Positions 1 through 8,075 of a stretch of 64,000 nt of DNA are shown in pieces. A model generated the notes under the pieces. That model did no database searches, was not told the DNA's origin, and was given only the letters and a program-made list of their open reading frames with translations. Numbering within the stretch: the stretch's first letter is position 1; every line of letters begins with the position of its first letter. The position numbers were made by a program, and so were the translations under genes. This DNA comes from Lachnospiraceae bacterium (GTDB lineage: Bacteria; Bacillota; Clostridia; Lachnospirales; Lachnospiraceae), in contig SVFF01000003.1 of NCBI GenBank assembly GCA_015057005.1, forward strand, positions 177,003 to 241,002, given 5' to 3'.

Positions 1-1
1 T

Positions 2-730
2 TTGTATGATAATCCGTTGAATGAAGCAATCGTGGAACTTTCGTTAAAGGGACGGCAAATGACGGTTACCAATCATGAACTTGCCCCCGATTTGTCTACC
101 AAAGGTTGTTTTCCAAAAGCCTGGATTCGGGAAAACAGTGGCTTTAAGTTGCTGAAGGACGGCGGAGCGGACGCTGTAAGGAGAGAATTGCTTGCCAGTG
201 AGATCTGCCAGTGCTTTGATATTCCGCAGGTGGAATATGAAGAGTATTATTATGACGGAGAGCTTGTTACGCAGAGTAAAATTGTTACATCGAAGGACTT
301 TTCCATGGTTTCCAAAATGGCCTTTGATATCTATGCGGCTAATCATGAACTGGATACGATCCAAGTGTGCAAAGCCTGTGACCCCATCACGTACTACGGC
401 ATGAATATTCTGGATTATCTGACTGGAAATACAGATCGTCATCCTGAAAATTGGGGCTTTTTGATTGATAATAACAGCAACGAATGGGTTTCCTTGTATC
501 CGCTGATGGATTTTAATCAGTGCTTTTTAGCCTATGACAATCTGGAAGGAGCCGGGTGTCAGACCGTTGTATCGAGAAATGTATCCCAGAGAGAGGCTGC
601 GATAGAAGCGGTAAAGATGATTGGCCTTCGACAAAAGAAAGAGATGGATATGAGCAAATTCGGTGATTGGCAGGCGGAAGCAGAAATGTTTGTGCAGAGG
701 TTGGCTGAACTGAAAAAATATGTGAGTTGA
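2..730 (+). CDS. HipA-like kinase-fold protein, 5'-truncated by the window
   Basis: The frame is open at the left edge, so the N-terminus is missing; the TTG at base 2 is probably internal. The visible 242 residues contain GNTDRHPENWGF (about residues 142-153), which matches the catalytic Asp-His-Asn loop of HipA/CtkA-type Ser/Thr kinases, followed by a DFNQCF motif at about 170 that sits where the metal-binding DFG/DxN aspartate is expected. The start of the fold (ATP-grasping lobe) would lie outside the window. No HipB-like antitoxin partner is visible downstream, because a terminator follows directly; a partner could lie upstream. The function as a toxin kinase is inferred from the motif only. 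Confidence 0.6.
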   Translation: MYDNPLNEAIVELSLKGRQMTVTNHELAPDLSTKGCFPKAWIRENSGFKLLKDGGADAVRRELLASEICQCFDIPQVEYEEYYYDGELVTQSKIVTSKDFSMVSKMAFDIYAANHELDTIQVCKACDPITYYGMNILDYLTGNTDRHPENWGFLIDNNSNEWVSLYPLMDFNQCFLAYDNLEGAGCQTVVSRNVSQREAAIEAVKMIGLRQKKEMDMSKFGDWQAEAEMFVQRLAELKKYVS

Positions 731-744
731 TCCATTGGCAAATC

Positions 745-779
745 AGGACACTTTTTTGCACAAAAGGTGTCCTTTTTTT
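745..779 (+). terminator. Rho-independent terminator after the HipA-like gene
   Basis: A 7-bp perfect stem (AGGACAC at 745-751 with GTGTCCT at 767-773) is followed by a run of T. It separates the first gene from rhaB. Confidence 0.85.
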
Positions 780-900
780 ATGAAAAAAAAGAGGGTATGC
801 TGGAATTAATCTGTATTATATGATATGATGAATAAAAGTATGTTTATTATGGTCTTCCGGTCTGCGGACGCGGGAGTCATACGGAAAGGAGAAAGGATAA

Positions 901-2301
901 ATGAGTCAATATTATTTGGCGGTCGATATCGGTGCATCCAGCGGAAGACATATCCTGGCACACCTGGAAGAAGGCAGAATGGTGCTGGAAGAGGTGCATC
1001 GTTTTCCTAACGGCATGGTTGAGAAGGATGGCGAGATGGTCTGGGAGGCAGAGCGTCTGTTTGCGGAGATCAAGGCCGGTATGAAAAAGTGTAAGGAAAT
1101 GGGCAAGATTCCCGTGAGTGTGGGTGTGGATACCTGGGGGGTTGATTTTGTGCTGCTTGACAAGGAAGGCAACCGCATCGGCAATGCTGTGGCTTACCGT
1201 GATCACAGAACCCAGGGCATGGACGATGAGGTTTACAAAATTATTCCTGAAGCCGAGCTTTATGCGAGAACCGGTATTCAGAGACAGATTTTCAATACCA
1301 TTTACCAGCTGATGGCGTTAAAGATGAAGAAGCCCGAACAGCTGGCAGCTGCAGAGACTTTCCTGCAGATTCCCGATTATTTCCATTATCTGCTGTCCGG
1401 TGTTGCAGCGACTGAGTACACGGAGGCTACTACCGGCCAGTTGATCAGCCCCATCACCAAGGATTGGGATTTTGAACTGATGGAGAGATTGGGATTCCCC
1501 ACTCATATCTTTAAGAAGGTGCTGACTCCCGGTACTGTTCTGGGTGAACTGACTAAGGAAGTACAGGAGGAAGTTGGTTTTAATTGTAAGGTAGTGCTTC
1601 CTGCTACCCACGACACCGGTTCCGCTGTTGTGGCAGTGCCCAGCAACAAGGAGGATGCCTTGTATATCAGTTCCGGTACCTGGTCCCTGATGGGCACCGA
1701 GCTTATGGAAGCAAACTGTGCCCTGGAAAGCATGGCCCGCAATCTGACCAACGAGGGCGGTTACAATTATCGTTTCCGTTACCTGAAGAATATCATGGGC
1801 TTGTGGATGATCCAGTCTGTTAAGAAAGAAATCGGCGGTACATACGGCTTTGGTGAGATTTGCGAGATGGCGTCCAAGAGCACTATCGCTTCCATCGTGG
1901 ATTGTCAGAATGAGCGTTTCCTGGCTCCCAAGAACATGACCCGGGAGGTGCAGGCGTTCTGTGCTGAGACCGGTCAGCAGGTTCCCGAGACCTTGGCAGA
2001 TGTGGCGGCAGTTATTTACAACAGCCTTGCACAGTGTTATGCGGTTACCATCAAGGAGATCGAGTCCATGACCGGCAAGAAGTACGACAGGATCCACATC
2101 GTGGGCGGCGGCTCTAATGCGGATTATCTGAACCGCCTGACTGCAAAGGCTACTGGCGTGCCTGTTTACGCAGGACCTACTGAGGCTACAGCCATCGGCA
2201 ATATCTCGATTCAGATGATGTCAGACGGTGTTTTGAAGGATATCTGGGATGCCAGAGAGTGTATCTTCAAATCCTTTGAAGTGGCAGTTTACGAGGTTTA
2301 G
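901..2301 (+). CDS. rhaB: L-rhamnulokinase
   Basis: This is a 466-residue FGGY-family carbohydrate kinase that phosphorylates L-rhamnulose to L-rhamnulose-1-phosphate in the cytoplasm. The N-terminal nucleotide-binding signature AVDIGASSGRH is at residues 8-18, the substrate-side motif GVDTWGVDF lies near residue 75, and the C-terminal adenosine motif HIVGGGSNADYLNRL follows. The ATG has a strong Shine-Dalgarno (GGAAAGGAG) about 10 bases upstream. The gene directly precedes rhaA, and the rhamnulose-phosphate aldolase of the same pathway is in the BMC operon about 18 kb away, which supports rhamnulokinase over other FGGY kinases. A fuculokinase side activity cannot be excluded. Confidence 0.9.
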   Translation: MSQYYLAVDIGASSGRHILAHLEEGRMVLEEVHRFPNGMVEKDGEMVWEAERLFAEIKAGMKKCKEMGKIPVSVGVDTWGVDFVLLDKEGNRIGNAVAYRDHRTQGMDDEVYKIIPEAELYARTGIQRQIFNTIYQLMALKMKKPEQLAAAETFLQIPDYFHYLLSGVAATEYTEATTGQLISPITKDWDFELMERLGFPTHIFKKVLTPGTVLGELTKEVQEEVGFNCKVVLPATHDTGSAVVAVPSNKEDALYISSGTWSLMGTELMEANCALESMARNLTNEGGYNYRFRYLKNIMGLWMIQSVKKEIGGTYGFGEICEMASKSTIASIVDCQNERFLAPKNMTREVQAFCAETGQQVPETLADVAAVIYNSLAQCYAVTIKEIESMTGKKYDRIHIVGGGSNADYLNRLTAKATGVPVYAGPTEATAIGNISIQMMSDGVLKDIWDARECIFKSFEVAVYEV

Positions 2302-2390
2302 CATTGCAGGGAGCGGTACTGTTTCCAATATGTGATATAAAATTGTGTTAAAATTTCAAACTATATTATATTAAGAAAGGAATTGTAATC

Positions 2391-3650
2391 ATGACAATCA
2401 AAGAAAGATACGCAGCAGCAAAAGAGTTTTATGCAGGCGTAGGCATCGACACTGATGCTGTTATTGCGAAAATGAAAGAATTACCCGTATCCCTCCATTG
2501 CTGGCAGGGCGACGATGTGACCGGCTTCGACCACGACGGCCCTTTGACCGGCGGTATCCAGACTACCGGTAACTATCCCGGCAAGGCCAGAACTCCCGAA
2601 GAGTTAATGGCAGACATGGACAAGACCATGAGCCTGATGCCCGGTAAGAAGAAGCTGAATGTACACGCCTGCTACGCTATTTTTGAGAACGGTGAGTTTG
2701 CAGACCGCGACAAGCTGGAGCCCAAGCATTTTGCTAAGTGGGTAGAGTTCGCAAAAGAGAGAAACATGGGTATCGATTTCAACCCCACTTTCTTCTCTCA
2801 TCCTATGGTAAAAGACGGCCTGACTCTGTCCAGCCCTGACGAGGAGACCAGAAACTTCTGGATCGAGCACGGTAAGGCTTGTATCCGTATCTCCGAGTAT
2901 TTTGCAAAAGAGACCGGTATTCCCTGCGTAATGAACATCTGGACCGGTGACGGTTTCAAGGATATCCCTGCAGACCGTATGGGTCCCAGAGTACGTTATA
3001 AAGAGTCCATCGAAGCAATTCTGGCTGAGCCCTTCGACAAGAACCTGGTCAAGCCCTGCGTAGAGTCCAAGGTTTTCGGTATCGGTGTGGAAGCATACAC
3101 CACCGGCAGTGCAGAGTTCTCCCTGACCTTTGCAGCTACCCATGAAGGCTGTCTGCCCCTGATGGACAATGGTCATTATCATCCTACTGAGGTGGTTTCC
3201 GACAAGATTCCTGCTCTGCTGGCATTCTTCCCTGAGATTGCTCTGCACATCACCAGACCCATCCGTTGGGATAGTGATCATGTAGTGCTGTTCGACGATG
3301 AGACCAAAGAGATGGCAAAGGAAATTGTTCGCTGCGAAGCTCTTGACCGTGTATACATGGCTCTTGATTACTTTGATGCAAGCATCAACCGTGTATCTGC
3401 ATGGGCCGTTGGTTTCCGCAGCTGGCAGAAGGCTCTGCTGATGGCTCTGTGCACTCCTAATGCAGAACTGAAAAAGCTCCAGGATGAGAACCGCATGACT
3501 GAGCTGATGGTTCGCCAAGAAGAAGTAAAGATGTATCCTCTGGGCGATGTTTGGGCTCAGTACTGCGAAGAGTGCGGCGTTCCTCAGGACCGCGATCTGT
3601 TTGCAGAAGTTGAGAAGTACGAGAAGGAAGTACTGGCAAACCGCAAATAA
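2391..3650 (+). CDS. rhaA: L-rhamnose isomerase
   Basis: The 419-residue protein has the length of classical RhaA and converts L-rhamnose to L-rhamnulose using a TIM-barrel with a divalent-metal site. Recognisable blocks are LPVSLHCWQGDDV at the N-terminus, the DFNPTFFSHP block, and the metal/substrate segment DNGHYHPTEVVSDK followed by HITRPIRWDSDHVV. The start ATG follows AGAAAGGAATTG. It lies 89 bases after rhaB. Codon use is strongly biased, which suggests high expression. Together with rhaB and the aldolase at 19893 it makes a complete rhamnose-to-lactaldehyde route. Confidence 0.95.
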   Translation: MTIKERYAAAKEFYAGVGIDTDAVIAKMKELPVSLHCWQGDDVTGFDHDGPLTGGIQTTGNYPGKARTPEELMADMDKTMSLMPGKKKLNVHACYAIFENGEFADRDKLEPKHFAKWVEFAKERNMGIDFNPTFFSHPMVKDGLTLSSPDEETRNFWIEHGKACIRISEYFAKETGIPCVMNIWTGDGFKDIPADRMGPRVRYKESIEAILAEPFDKNLVKPCVESKVFGIGVEAYTTGSAEFSLTFAATHEGCLPLMDNGHYHPTEVVSDKIPALLAFFPEIALHITRPIRWDSDHVVLFDDETKEMAKEIVRCEALDRVYMALDYFDASINRVSAWAVGFRSWQKALLMALCTPNAELKKLQDENRMTELMVRQEEVKMYPLGDVWAQYCEECGVPQDRDLFAEVEKYEKEVLANRK

Positions 3651-3687
3651 GCTGTAATGTGAAAGTGTAAAATCTGATAAGATTCCG

Positions 3688-3727
3688 GAAAGCTCTTTTG
3701 GCCCCAGCGTGGTCAGGAAGAGCTTTC
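3688..3727 (+). repeat. Inverted repeat between rhaA and the GH43 gene
   Basis: GAAAGCTCTT (3688-3697) pairs with AAGAGCTTTC (3718-3727) across a 20-base loop. There is no T-run after it, so it is more likely an RNA-stabilising or attenuating hairpin than a full terminator. Confidence 0.6.
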
Positions 3728-3768
3728 TGTGGATTCGGGAGAAAATACTGACGGTGAAGGAGAGCATT

Positions 3769-5256
3769 ATGAACAGACAGATTTGGAATCCTTATATGCC
3801 GGAATATGAGTATGTTCCGGATGGCGAGCCCCATGTGTTCGGTGACCGTGTGTATGTGTACGGAAGTCACGACCGTTTTAACGGTCATAGATTTTGCCTG
3901 AATGATTACATTTGCTATTCTGCGGATGTGAAGGATCTGACAAACTGGAAATATGAGGGTGTTATCTACAAAAAGACCCAGGACATCCGCACCAGGAGCG
4001 GTGAATATGAACTGTGGGCACCGGATGTGGTAAAGGGAAAAGACGGAAGATATTATCTTTATTATTGTCCGGACAGCAGGATACGGTCCATCGGTGTGGC
4101 TGTGTGCGATACCCCGGCGGGGAAGTACGAATTTCTGGGAATTGTGAAAGATAAAGAAGGCAGATATGTCGGCGAACGTGAGGGTGATACTATACAGTTC
4201 GATCCGGGGGTGTTCATTGATGAGGACGGAACCATATATCTGTATTCCGGCAACGGTCCCAGAACTGCGGCGGAGATCGGCAGAGAGCCGAAGGCTTCCG
4301 TGGTAATGACCCTGGAGGATGATATGGTCACCATTAAGACAGAACCCAAAAAGCTTTTGCCTATACTGGGCGAGGCGGAAGGGTCCGGTTACGAGGGACA
4401 CGAGTTTTTTGAGGCCAGCTCTATCCGTAAGGTGAGCGGAAAGTATTATCTGGTCTATTCTCCCTGCTGCCTGCACGAGCTTTGTTATGCGGTCAGCGAC
4501 AGGCCGGATGGCGGCTTCAAATTCGGCGGAGTGATCGTGAGCAACTGTGACCTGTTTCCGGATTCGGAACGCAATGTGCCGAAGAACTGGTACGGAAACG
4601 ACCATGGCGGTATTGAGTGCATTGATGGACAGTGGTATGTTTTTTATCATCGTCAGACCAATAAGCATATGTTTTCCAGACAGGCCTGCGCAGAACCCAT
4701 CACAATTGATCCTGAAGGCAGGATTGTCCAGGCGGAGATGACCTCCCAGGGGTTAAACGGCAAGCCGCTTGCAGGTAAAGGCTTATATCCCGCTGCAATG
4801 GTCTGCAATCTCTACGGAACGGATGAACCGGGAATTGTGGGCGGCCTGGGAAACGGCAAGGAATACCCCCATCTGACCCAGGATGGCCCCGATTATGATG
4901 TGGAGCAGACTTTGGGGAGCGCGACGGAAGTGTGGGTAAAACAGGAGGAAAGTACTGTAAACACCCCCAGACAGTATATTGCAGACGGTGAGAACGGCAC
5001 TGTGGCTGTGTTCCGCTATTTTGAAATGCAGGAAGCGGTGACCGGTATTGCTGTAACAGTAAGAGGCACAGCCTCCGGTAAGCTGCTCGTCTGTGAGGGG
5101 GATGCTGGGGTGAAAATGGGAGAGATCCTGCTGTCTCCTGCACAGGAGTGGAAGTGTTTTGCGGGGGAAGTGAAGATTGAGCCCGGTGTGCATCAGATTT
5201 GTTTCCGCTATGAGGGCGAGGGCAAGTTTGATCTGCTGGAGTTTGAACTGCTGTAA
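3769..5256 (+). CDS. Glycoside hydrolase family 43 protein with C-terminal beta-sandwich
   Basis: The chosen ATG (3769) has GAAGGAGAG just upstream; a longer frame from 3709 overlaps the hairpin and lacks a ribosome site. Residues 1 to about 330 form a GH43 five-bladed propeller: the catalytic base is expected in WNPYMPEYEYVPDGEPHVFGD, the pKa-modulating Asp in WAPDVV, and the acid Glu in GHEFFEASSIR. The C-terminal ~120 residues resemble a carbohydrate-binding beta-sandwich (CBM6-like). There is no signal peptide, so the enzyme is cytoplasmic and would act on imported oligosaccharides, probably arabinose- or xylose-containing. Substrate is not determinable from sequence alone. Confidence 0.8.
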   Translation: MNRQIWNPYMPEYEYVPDGEPHVFGDRVYVYGSHDRFNGHRFCLNDYICYSADVKDLTNWKYEGVIYKKTQDIRTRSGEYELWAPDVVKGKDGRYYLYYCPDSRIRSIGVAVCDTPAGKYEFLGIVKDKEGRYVGEREGDTIQFDPGVFIDEDGTIYLYSGNGPRTAAEIGREPKASVVMTLEDDMVTIKTEPKKLLPILGEAEGSGYEGHEFFEASSIRKVSGKYYLVYSPCCLHELCYAVSDRPDGGFKFGGVIVSNCDLFPDSERNVPKNWYGNDHGGIECIDGQWYVFYHRQTNKHMFSRQACAEPITIDPEGRIVQAEMTSQGLNGKPLAGKGLYPAAMVCNLYGTDEPGIVGGLGNGKEYPHLTQDGPDYDVEQTLGSATEVWVKQEESTVNTPRQYIADGENGTVAVFRYFEMQEAVTGIAVTVRGTASGKLLVCEGDAGVKMGEILLSPAQEWKCFAGEVKIEPGVHQICFRYEGEGKFDLLEFELL

Positions 5257-5301
5257 TCCCTGAAAAGTTTGCGGCGCAAATTAAGTGTTATAATTATAAT
5301 G

Positions 5302-5344
5302 AAAGGCCTATGTTCTCGTTTAATAATGCAGAACATAGGCCTTT
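5302..5344. terminator. 15-bp perfect inverted repeat between convergent genes
   Basis: Bases 5302-5316 pair perfectly with 5330-5344 around a 13-base loop. It sits between the ends of the GH43 gene and the convergent HTH gene, whose stop codon lies in the stem. T-runs are weak on both sides, so termination on both strands is likely but not certain. Confidence 0.65.
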
Positions 5345-5615
5345 ATGGATTGTTTGAAGCGGTATGGGGTGAAGTGGCGGGGGGATTGCCGGTATCGGTT
5401 GCGGATGCCGGGATAGTGTCAGGGATATATTCTACGATATCTTCGATGCGGCAGTCCAGAATCTCGCAGAGGTTGTTTATTGTATATAACGTGACGGATT
5501 TTCCTTTTTTGATACAGTTGATGGTGTTTGAGTTAACGCCCTTCTTAACTGTCAGATAATACACCGTCAAATTCTTCTTTTTTAGGGTTTCCCAGAAGGG
5601 CGAGTAGGAAATCAT
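5343..5615 (-). CDS. Small Cro/CI-type HTH regulator
   Basis: The 90-residue protein contains a Xre/Cro-type helix-turn-helix (about residues 8-65): a first helix around FWETLKKKNLTVYYL, a turn/recognition region KKGVNSNTINCIKKGKSV and the family-typical TLYTINNLCEILDCRIEDI. The tail is Pro/Ala/Thr rich and looks disordered. The gene diverges from the ABC transporter operon, and a perfect 26-bp palindrome lies between them, so it probably regulates itself and the transporter; this is inference from position. The N-terminal segment WETLKKKNLT is typical of the short stand-alone Firmicutes regulators. Confidence 0.8.
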   Translation of the reverse strand: MISYSPFWETLKKKNLTVYYLTVKKGVNSNTINCIKKGKSVTLYTINNLCEILDCRIEDIVEYIPDTIPASATDTGNPPATSPHTASNNP

Positions 5616-5664
5616 AATGCAAACAACTCCTTTGAGTTAATTCTACATATATGAACAAAAAATG

Positions 5665-5690
5665 AATATAGATAAAAATTTATCTATATT
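5665..5690. promoter_or_regulatory. Perfect 26-bp palindrome, probable operator
   Basis: Two 12-base arms, AATATAGATAAA and TTTATCTATATT, are separated by two A residues. It lies just upstream of the transporter promoter -35 box and close to the start of the divergent HTH gene, which is the likely binder. Confidence 0.6.
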
Positions 5691-5694
5691 TAGG

Positions 5695-5723
5695 TTGAAA
5701 TTTAAAAATGGTTGTGATAAAAT
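5695..5723 (+). promoter_or_regulatory. Promoter of the peptide ABC transporter operon
   Basis: TTGAAA (5695-5700), a 17-base spacer and TAAAAT (5718-5723) with an upstream TG form a sigma-A promoter. The 5' leader is about 120 bases and ends in the strong ribosome site AAAGGAGGAG. Confidence 0.6.
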
Positions 5724-5853
5724 ATGTCAATATTTGTGCTTTACAGCGCTAAAATGTAAACGGTGAGGCGATTATTTGGACGCTGGGGGCATAGTAAAAA
5801 TGGTTTCAACCGCCGTAGACGGTTAAACATATATTTCAAAGGAGGAGAAAGTT

Positions 5854-7983
5854 ATGAAAAAGAATTTCTCAAGAATTCTTAGCCTCGTGCTGGTTGCTGT
5901 AATGGCACTGTCCATGACCGCATGTGGCAAGAAGAACGAGCTGGCTGCTGAAGCTCTGACCTACGATGTTGCAAAGCATGATGAAGTATCAGCAGAAGTC
6001 TACGAAAACGTACTTGGCGAATTTGCAAGCATTTATGCAGATGCAAAAGAAGCTGATTCCGTTTCCGAAAAATTTGCCCTGATGGCTGTTGCCGAGGCAA
6101 AACTGATGGAGGCAGCTGTTATGCTTCCTACCAATACTCGTGGTGGTTCCTTCGCTATCACCAGAGTAGCTCCCAGAACAGTAACTTCCACTCTGTGGGG
6201 TTCTGACGTAGAGCGTATCCACGATGCACTGGTTGTTACCGAGTTCATCACCGCTGCCGACAGGGACGCTATGAAGGCAAAGTGGGAAGAGTTAAAGGGT
6301 ACCGGCGAGTACGAAGCTTGGGCTAAGACTTACCTGGCTGACAATGGTTACACCTTAAAGGATACCTACACCGCACTTTACACCGGTGATCCTGAGACCT
6401 TCGACGTTCTGGCTTCTTCCAGAGCAACTGTATCTGACGTTATGGTTCAGTGCTACGACGGTCTGATGGAGTACGATATGGAGAACAGACACGTTGGTGC
6501 TCTTGCAGAAGATTTCGATGTATCTGATGATGGTCTTACCTACACCTTCAAGATCCGTAAGGGTGCTACCTGGGTTGACTCTCAGGGCAGCTACATTGCT
6601 GACGTGACTGCAGACGACTTCGTTGCAGGTATGCAGCACATGATGGACGCTGTTGCAGGTCTTGAGTACCTGGTACAGGGCGTTATCGTAGGCGCTAACG
6701 AGTACATCAACGGCGAAATCGGTTTTGATGAGGTTGGTGTTAAGGCTGTTGACGAGTATACCCTTGAGTACACTCTGGAAGCTCCCTGCTCTTACTTCAC
6801 AACCATGCTTGGTTATTCCGTATTTGCTCCTATGAACAGAGCATACTATGAGTCCCAGGGTGGTCAGTTCGGTGAGGACTTCGATCCCGCAGACGCATCT
6901 TACGTATATGGTACTACCAAGGACAACATCGCTTACTGCGGTCCTTACACCATTACCAGCTACACTGCTGAAAACTCTATCGTATTCGAAGCAAACGAGT
7001 CTTACTGGGATGCTGAGAACATCAACATCAAGAAGTACAGCATGCTGTACGACAGCGGTAAGGATGCTGCTAAGCCTTACAACGACGCTGTTGCAGGTAC
7101 CATCGATGGCACCGGTTTAAGCAATTCCAATATCGAGACTGCTAAGAAGGATGGTCTGTTTGATACATACGCTTATATCAGTGATACCGATGCTACTTCT
7201 TACATGGCATTCTACAACCTGAACCGTGCAGCTTATGCAAACGTTAACGATGCAACTGCAGCTGTATCTACCAAGACTGTAGAAGAAGCTGAGAGAACCA
7301 ACGCTGCTCTGATGAACCAGCATTTCCGTACCGCTATCTCCCATGCACTTGACAGAGAAGCTTGGAACGCAACTGTTCGTGGTGAAGATGTAGCTCTGTA
7401 CTCCTTAAGAAACTCTTACACCCCCGGTACCTTCGTAACTCTGGACGAGGAAGTTACCATTGATATCAACGGTGAAGCAACTCCTTTTGCAGCTGGTACT
7501 TACTATGGTGAGATCATGCAGGCACAGCTGACCGCTGACGGTTCCGCTATCAAAGTTTGGGACGACACCATCATGAGCGGTGACGGTTTTGATGGTTGGT
7601 ACAATCCTGAAGCAGCTGCAGCTGAACTGGAACTGGCTATCGCAGAGCTGAAGGAAGAAGGCGTAAAGATCAGCGAGAAGAATCCTATCCACTTAGAGCT
7701 TCCTTATCCTTCCAACGACGAAGAGTATACTCAGAAGGCTCAGGTTTACAAGACTTCCGTAGAAGAAGCTCTTGGCAAGAAGGTTATTCTGGATCTGGTT
7801 GCTTGTGCAAGCTATGATGAGTGGTACTACACCGGTTACTATACCGAGATGGGTTACGAGTCCAACTACGATATCTTCGATCTGTCCGGTTGGGGTCCTG
7901 ACTATGGTGATCCTCAGACATATCTGGATACCTTCCTGGGTGACTACGCAGGATACATGGCTAAGTGCTGTGGTATTTTCTAA
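5854..7983 (+). CDS. ABC transporter substrate-binding lipoprotein, family 5 (peptide type)
   Basis: A lipoprotein signal peptide ends in a lipobox around SMTAC (Cys at residue 27). After an unusual ~100-residue helical N-terminal segment comes an SBP_bac_5 (OppA/DppA-like) fold: RATVSDVMVQCYDGLMEYD, then the fold marker LAEDFDVSDDGLTYTFKIRKG, and late DIFDLSGWGPDYGDPQTYL. The protein stops about 20 residues after that motif, whereas classical OppA proteins continue for roughly 100 more residues, so the C-terminal lobe appears short. Codon use suggests very high expression. It heads the operon with two permeases and two ATPases and would bind peptides or another small ligand outside the membrane. 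Confidence 0.85.
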   Translation: MKKNFSRILSLVLVAVMALSMTACGKKNELAAEALTYDVAKHDEVSAEVYENVLGEFASIYADAKEADSVSEKFALMAVAEAKLMEAAVMLPTNTRGGSFAITRVAPRTVTSTLWGSDVERIHDALVVTEFITAADRDAMKAKWEELKGTGEYEAWAKTYLADNGYTLKDTYTALYTGDPETFDVLASSRATVSDVMVQCYDGLMEYDMENRHVGALAEDFDVSDDGLTYTFKIRKGATWVDSQGSYIADVTADDFVAGMQHMMDAVAGLEYLVQGVIVGANEYINGEIGFDEVGVKAVDEYTLEYTLEAPCSYFTTMLGYSVFAPMNRAYYESQGGQFGEDFDPADASYVYGTTKDNIAYCGPYTITSYTAENSIVFEANESYWDAENINIKKYSMLYDSGKDAAKPYNDAVAGTIDGTGLSNSNIETAKKDGLFDTYAYISDTDATSYMAFYNLNRAAYANVNDATAAVSTKTVEEAERTNAALMNQHFRTAISHALDREAWNATVRGEDVALYSLRNSYTPGTFVTLDEEVTIDINGEATPFAAGTYYGEIMQAQLTADGSAIKVWDDTIMSGDGFDGWYNPEAAAAELELAIAELKEEGVKISEKNPIHLELPYPSNDEEYTQKAQVYKTSVEEALGKKVILDLVACASYDEWYYTGYYTEMGYESNYDIFDLSGWGPDYGDPQTYLDTFLGDYAGYMAKCCGIF

Positions 7984-8013
7984 TAGCATCTTTAGTGAAT
8001 AAAAAATAATTGC

Positions 8014-8049
8014 CTGTAAGAGAACGGATGCAAGTTCGTTCTCTTACAG
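8014..8049 (+). repeat. 13-bp hairpin between binding protein and permease genes
   Basis: CTGTAAGAGAACG (8014-8026) pairs perfectly with CGTTCTCTTACAG (8037-8049), loop of 10. No T-run follows. Such stems between binding-protein and permease genes usually raise the amount of upstream mRNA relative to downstream. Confidence 0.7.
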
Positions 8050-8075
8050 TGCGTTTGGTTAGCGAGAGACAAATT

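Noticed and set aside
825..1010. Small frame before rhaB as a leader peptide
   Set aside because: It overlaps the rhaB start in another frame and has no ribosome site of its own.
2604..4668. Long minus-strand frames over rhaA and the GH43 gene
   Set aside because: Both are antisense to well-recognised genes and lack their own start signals.
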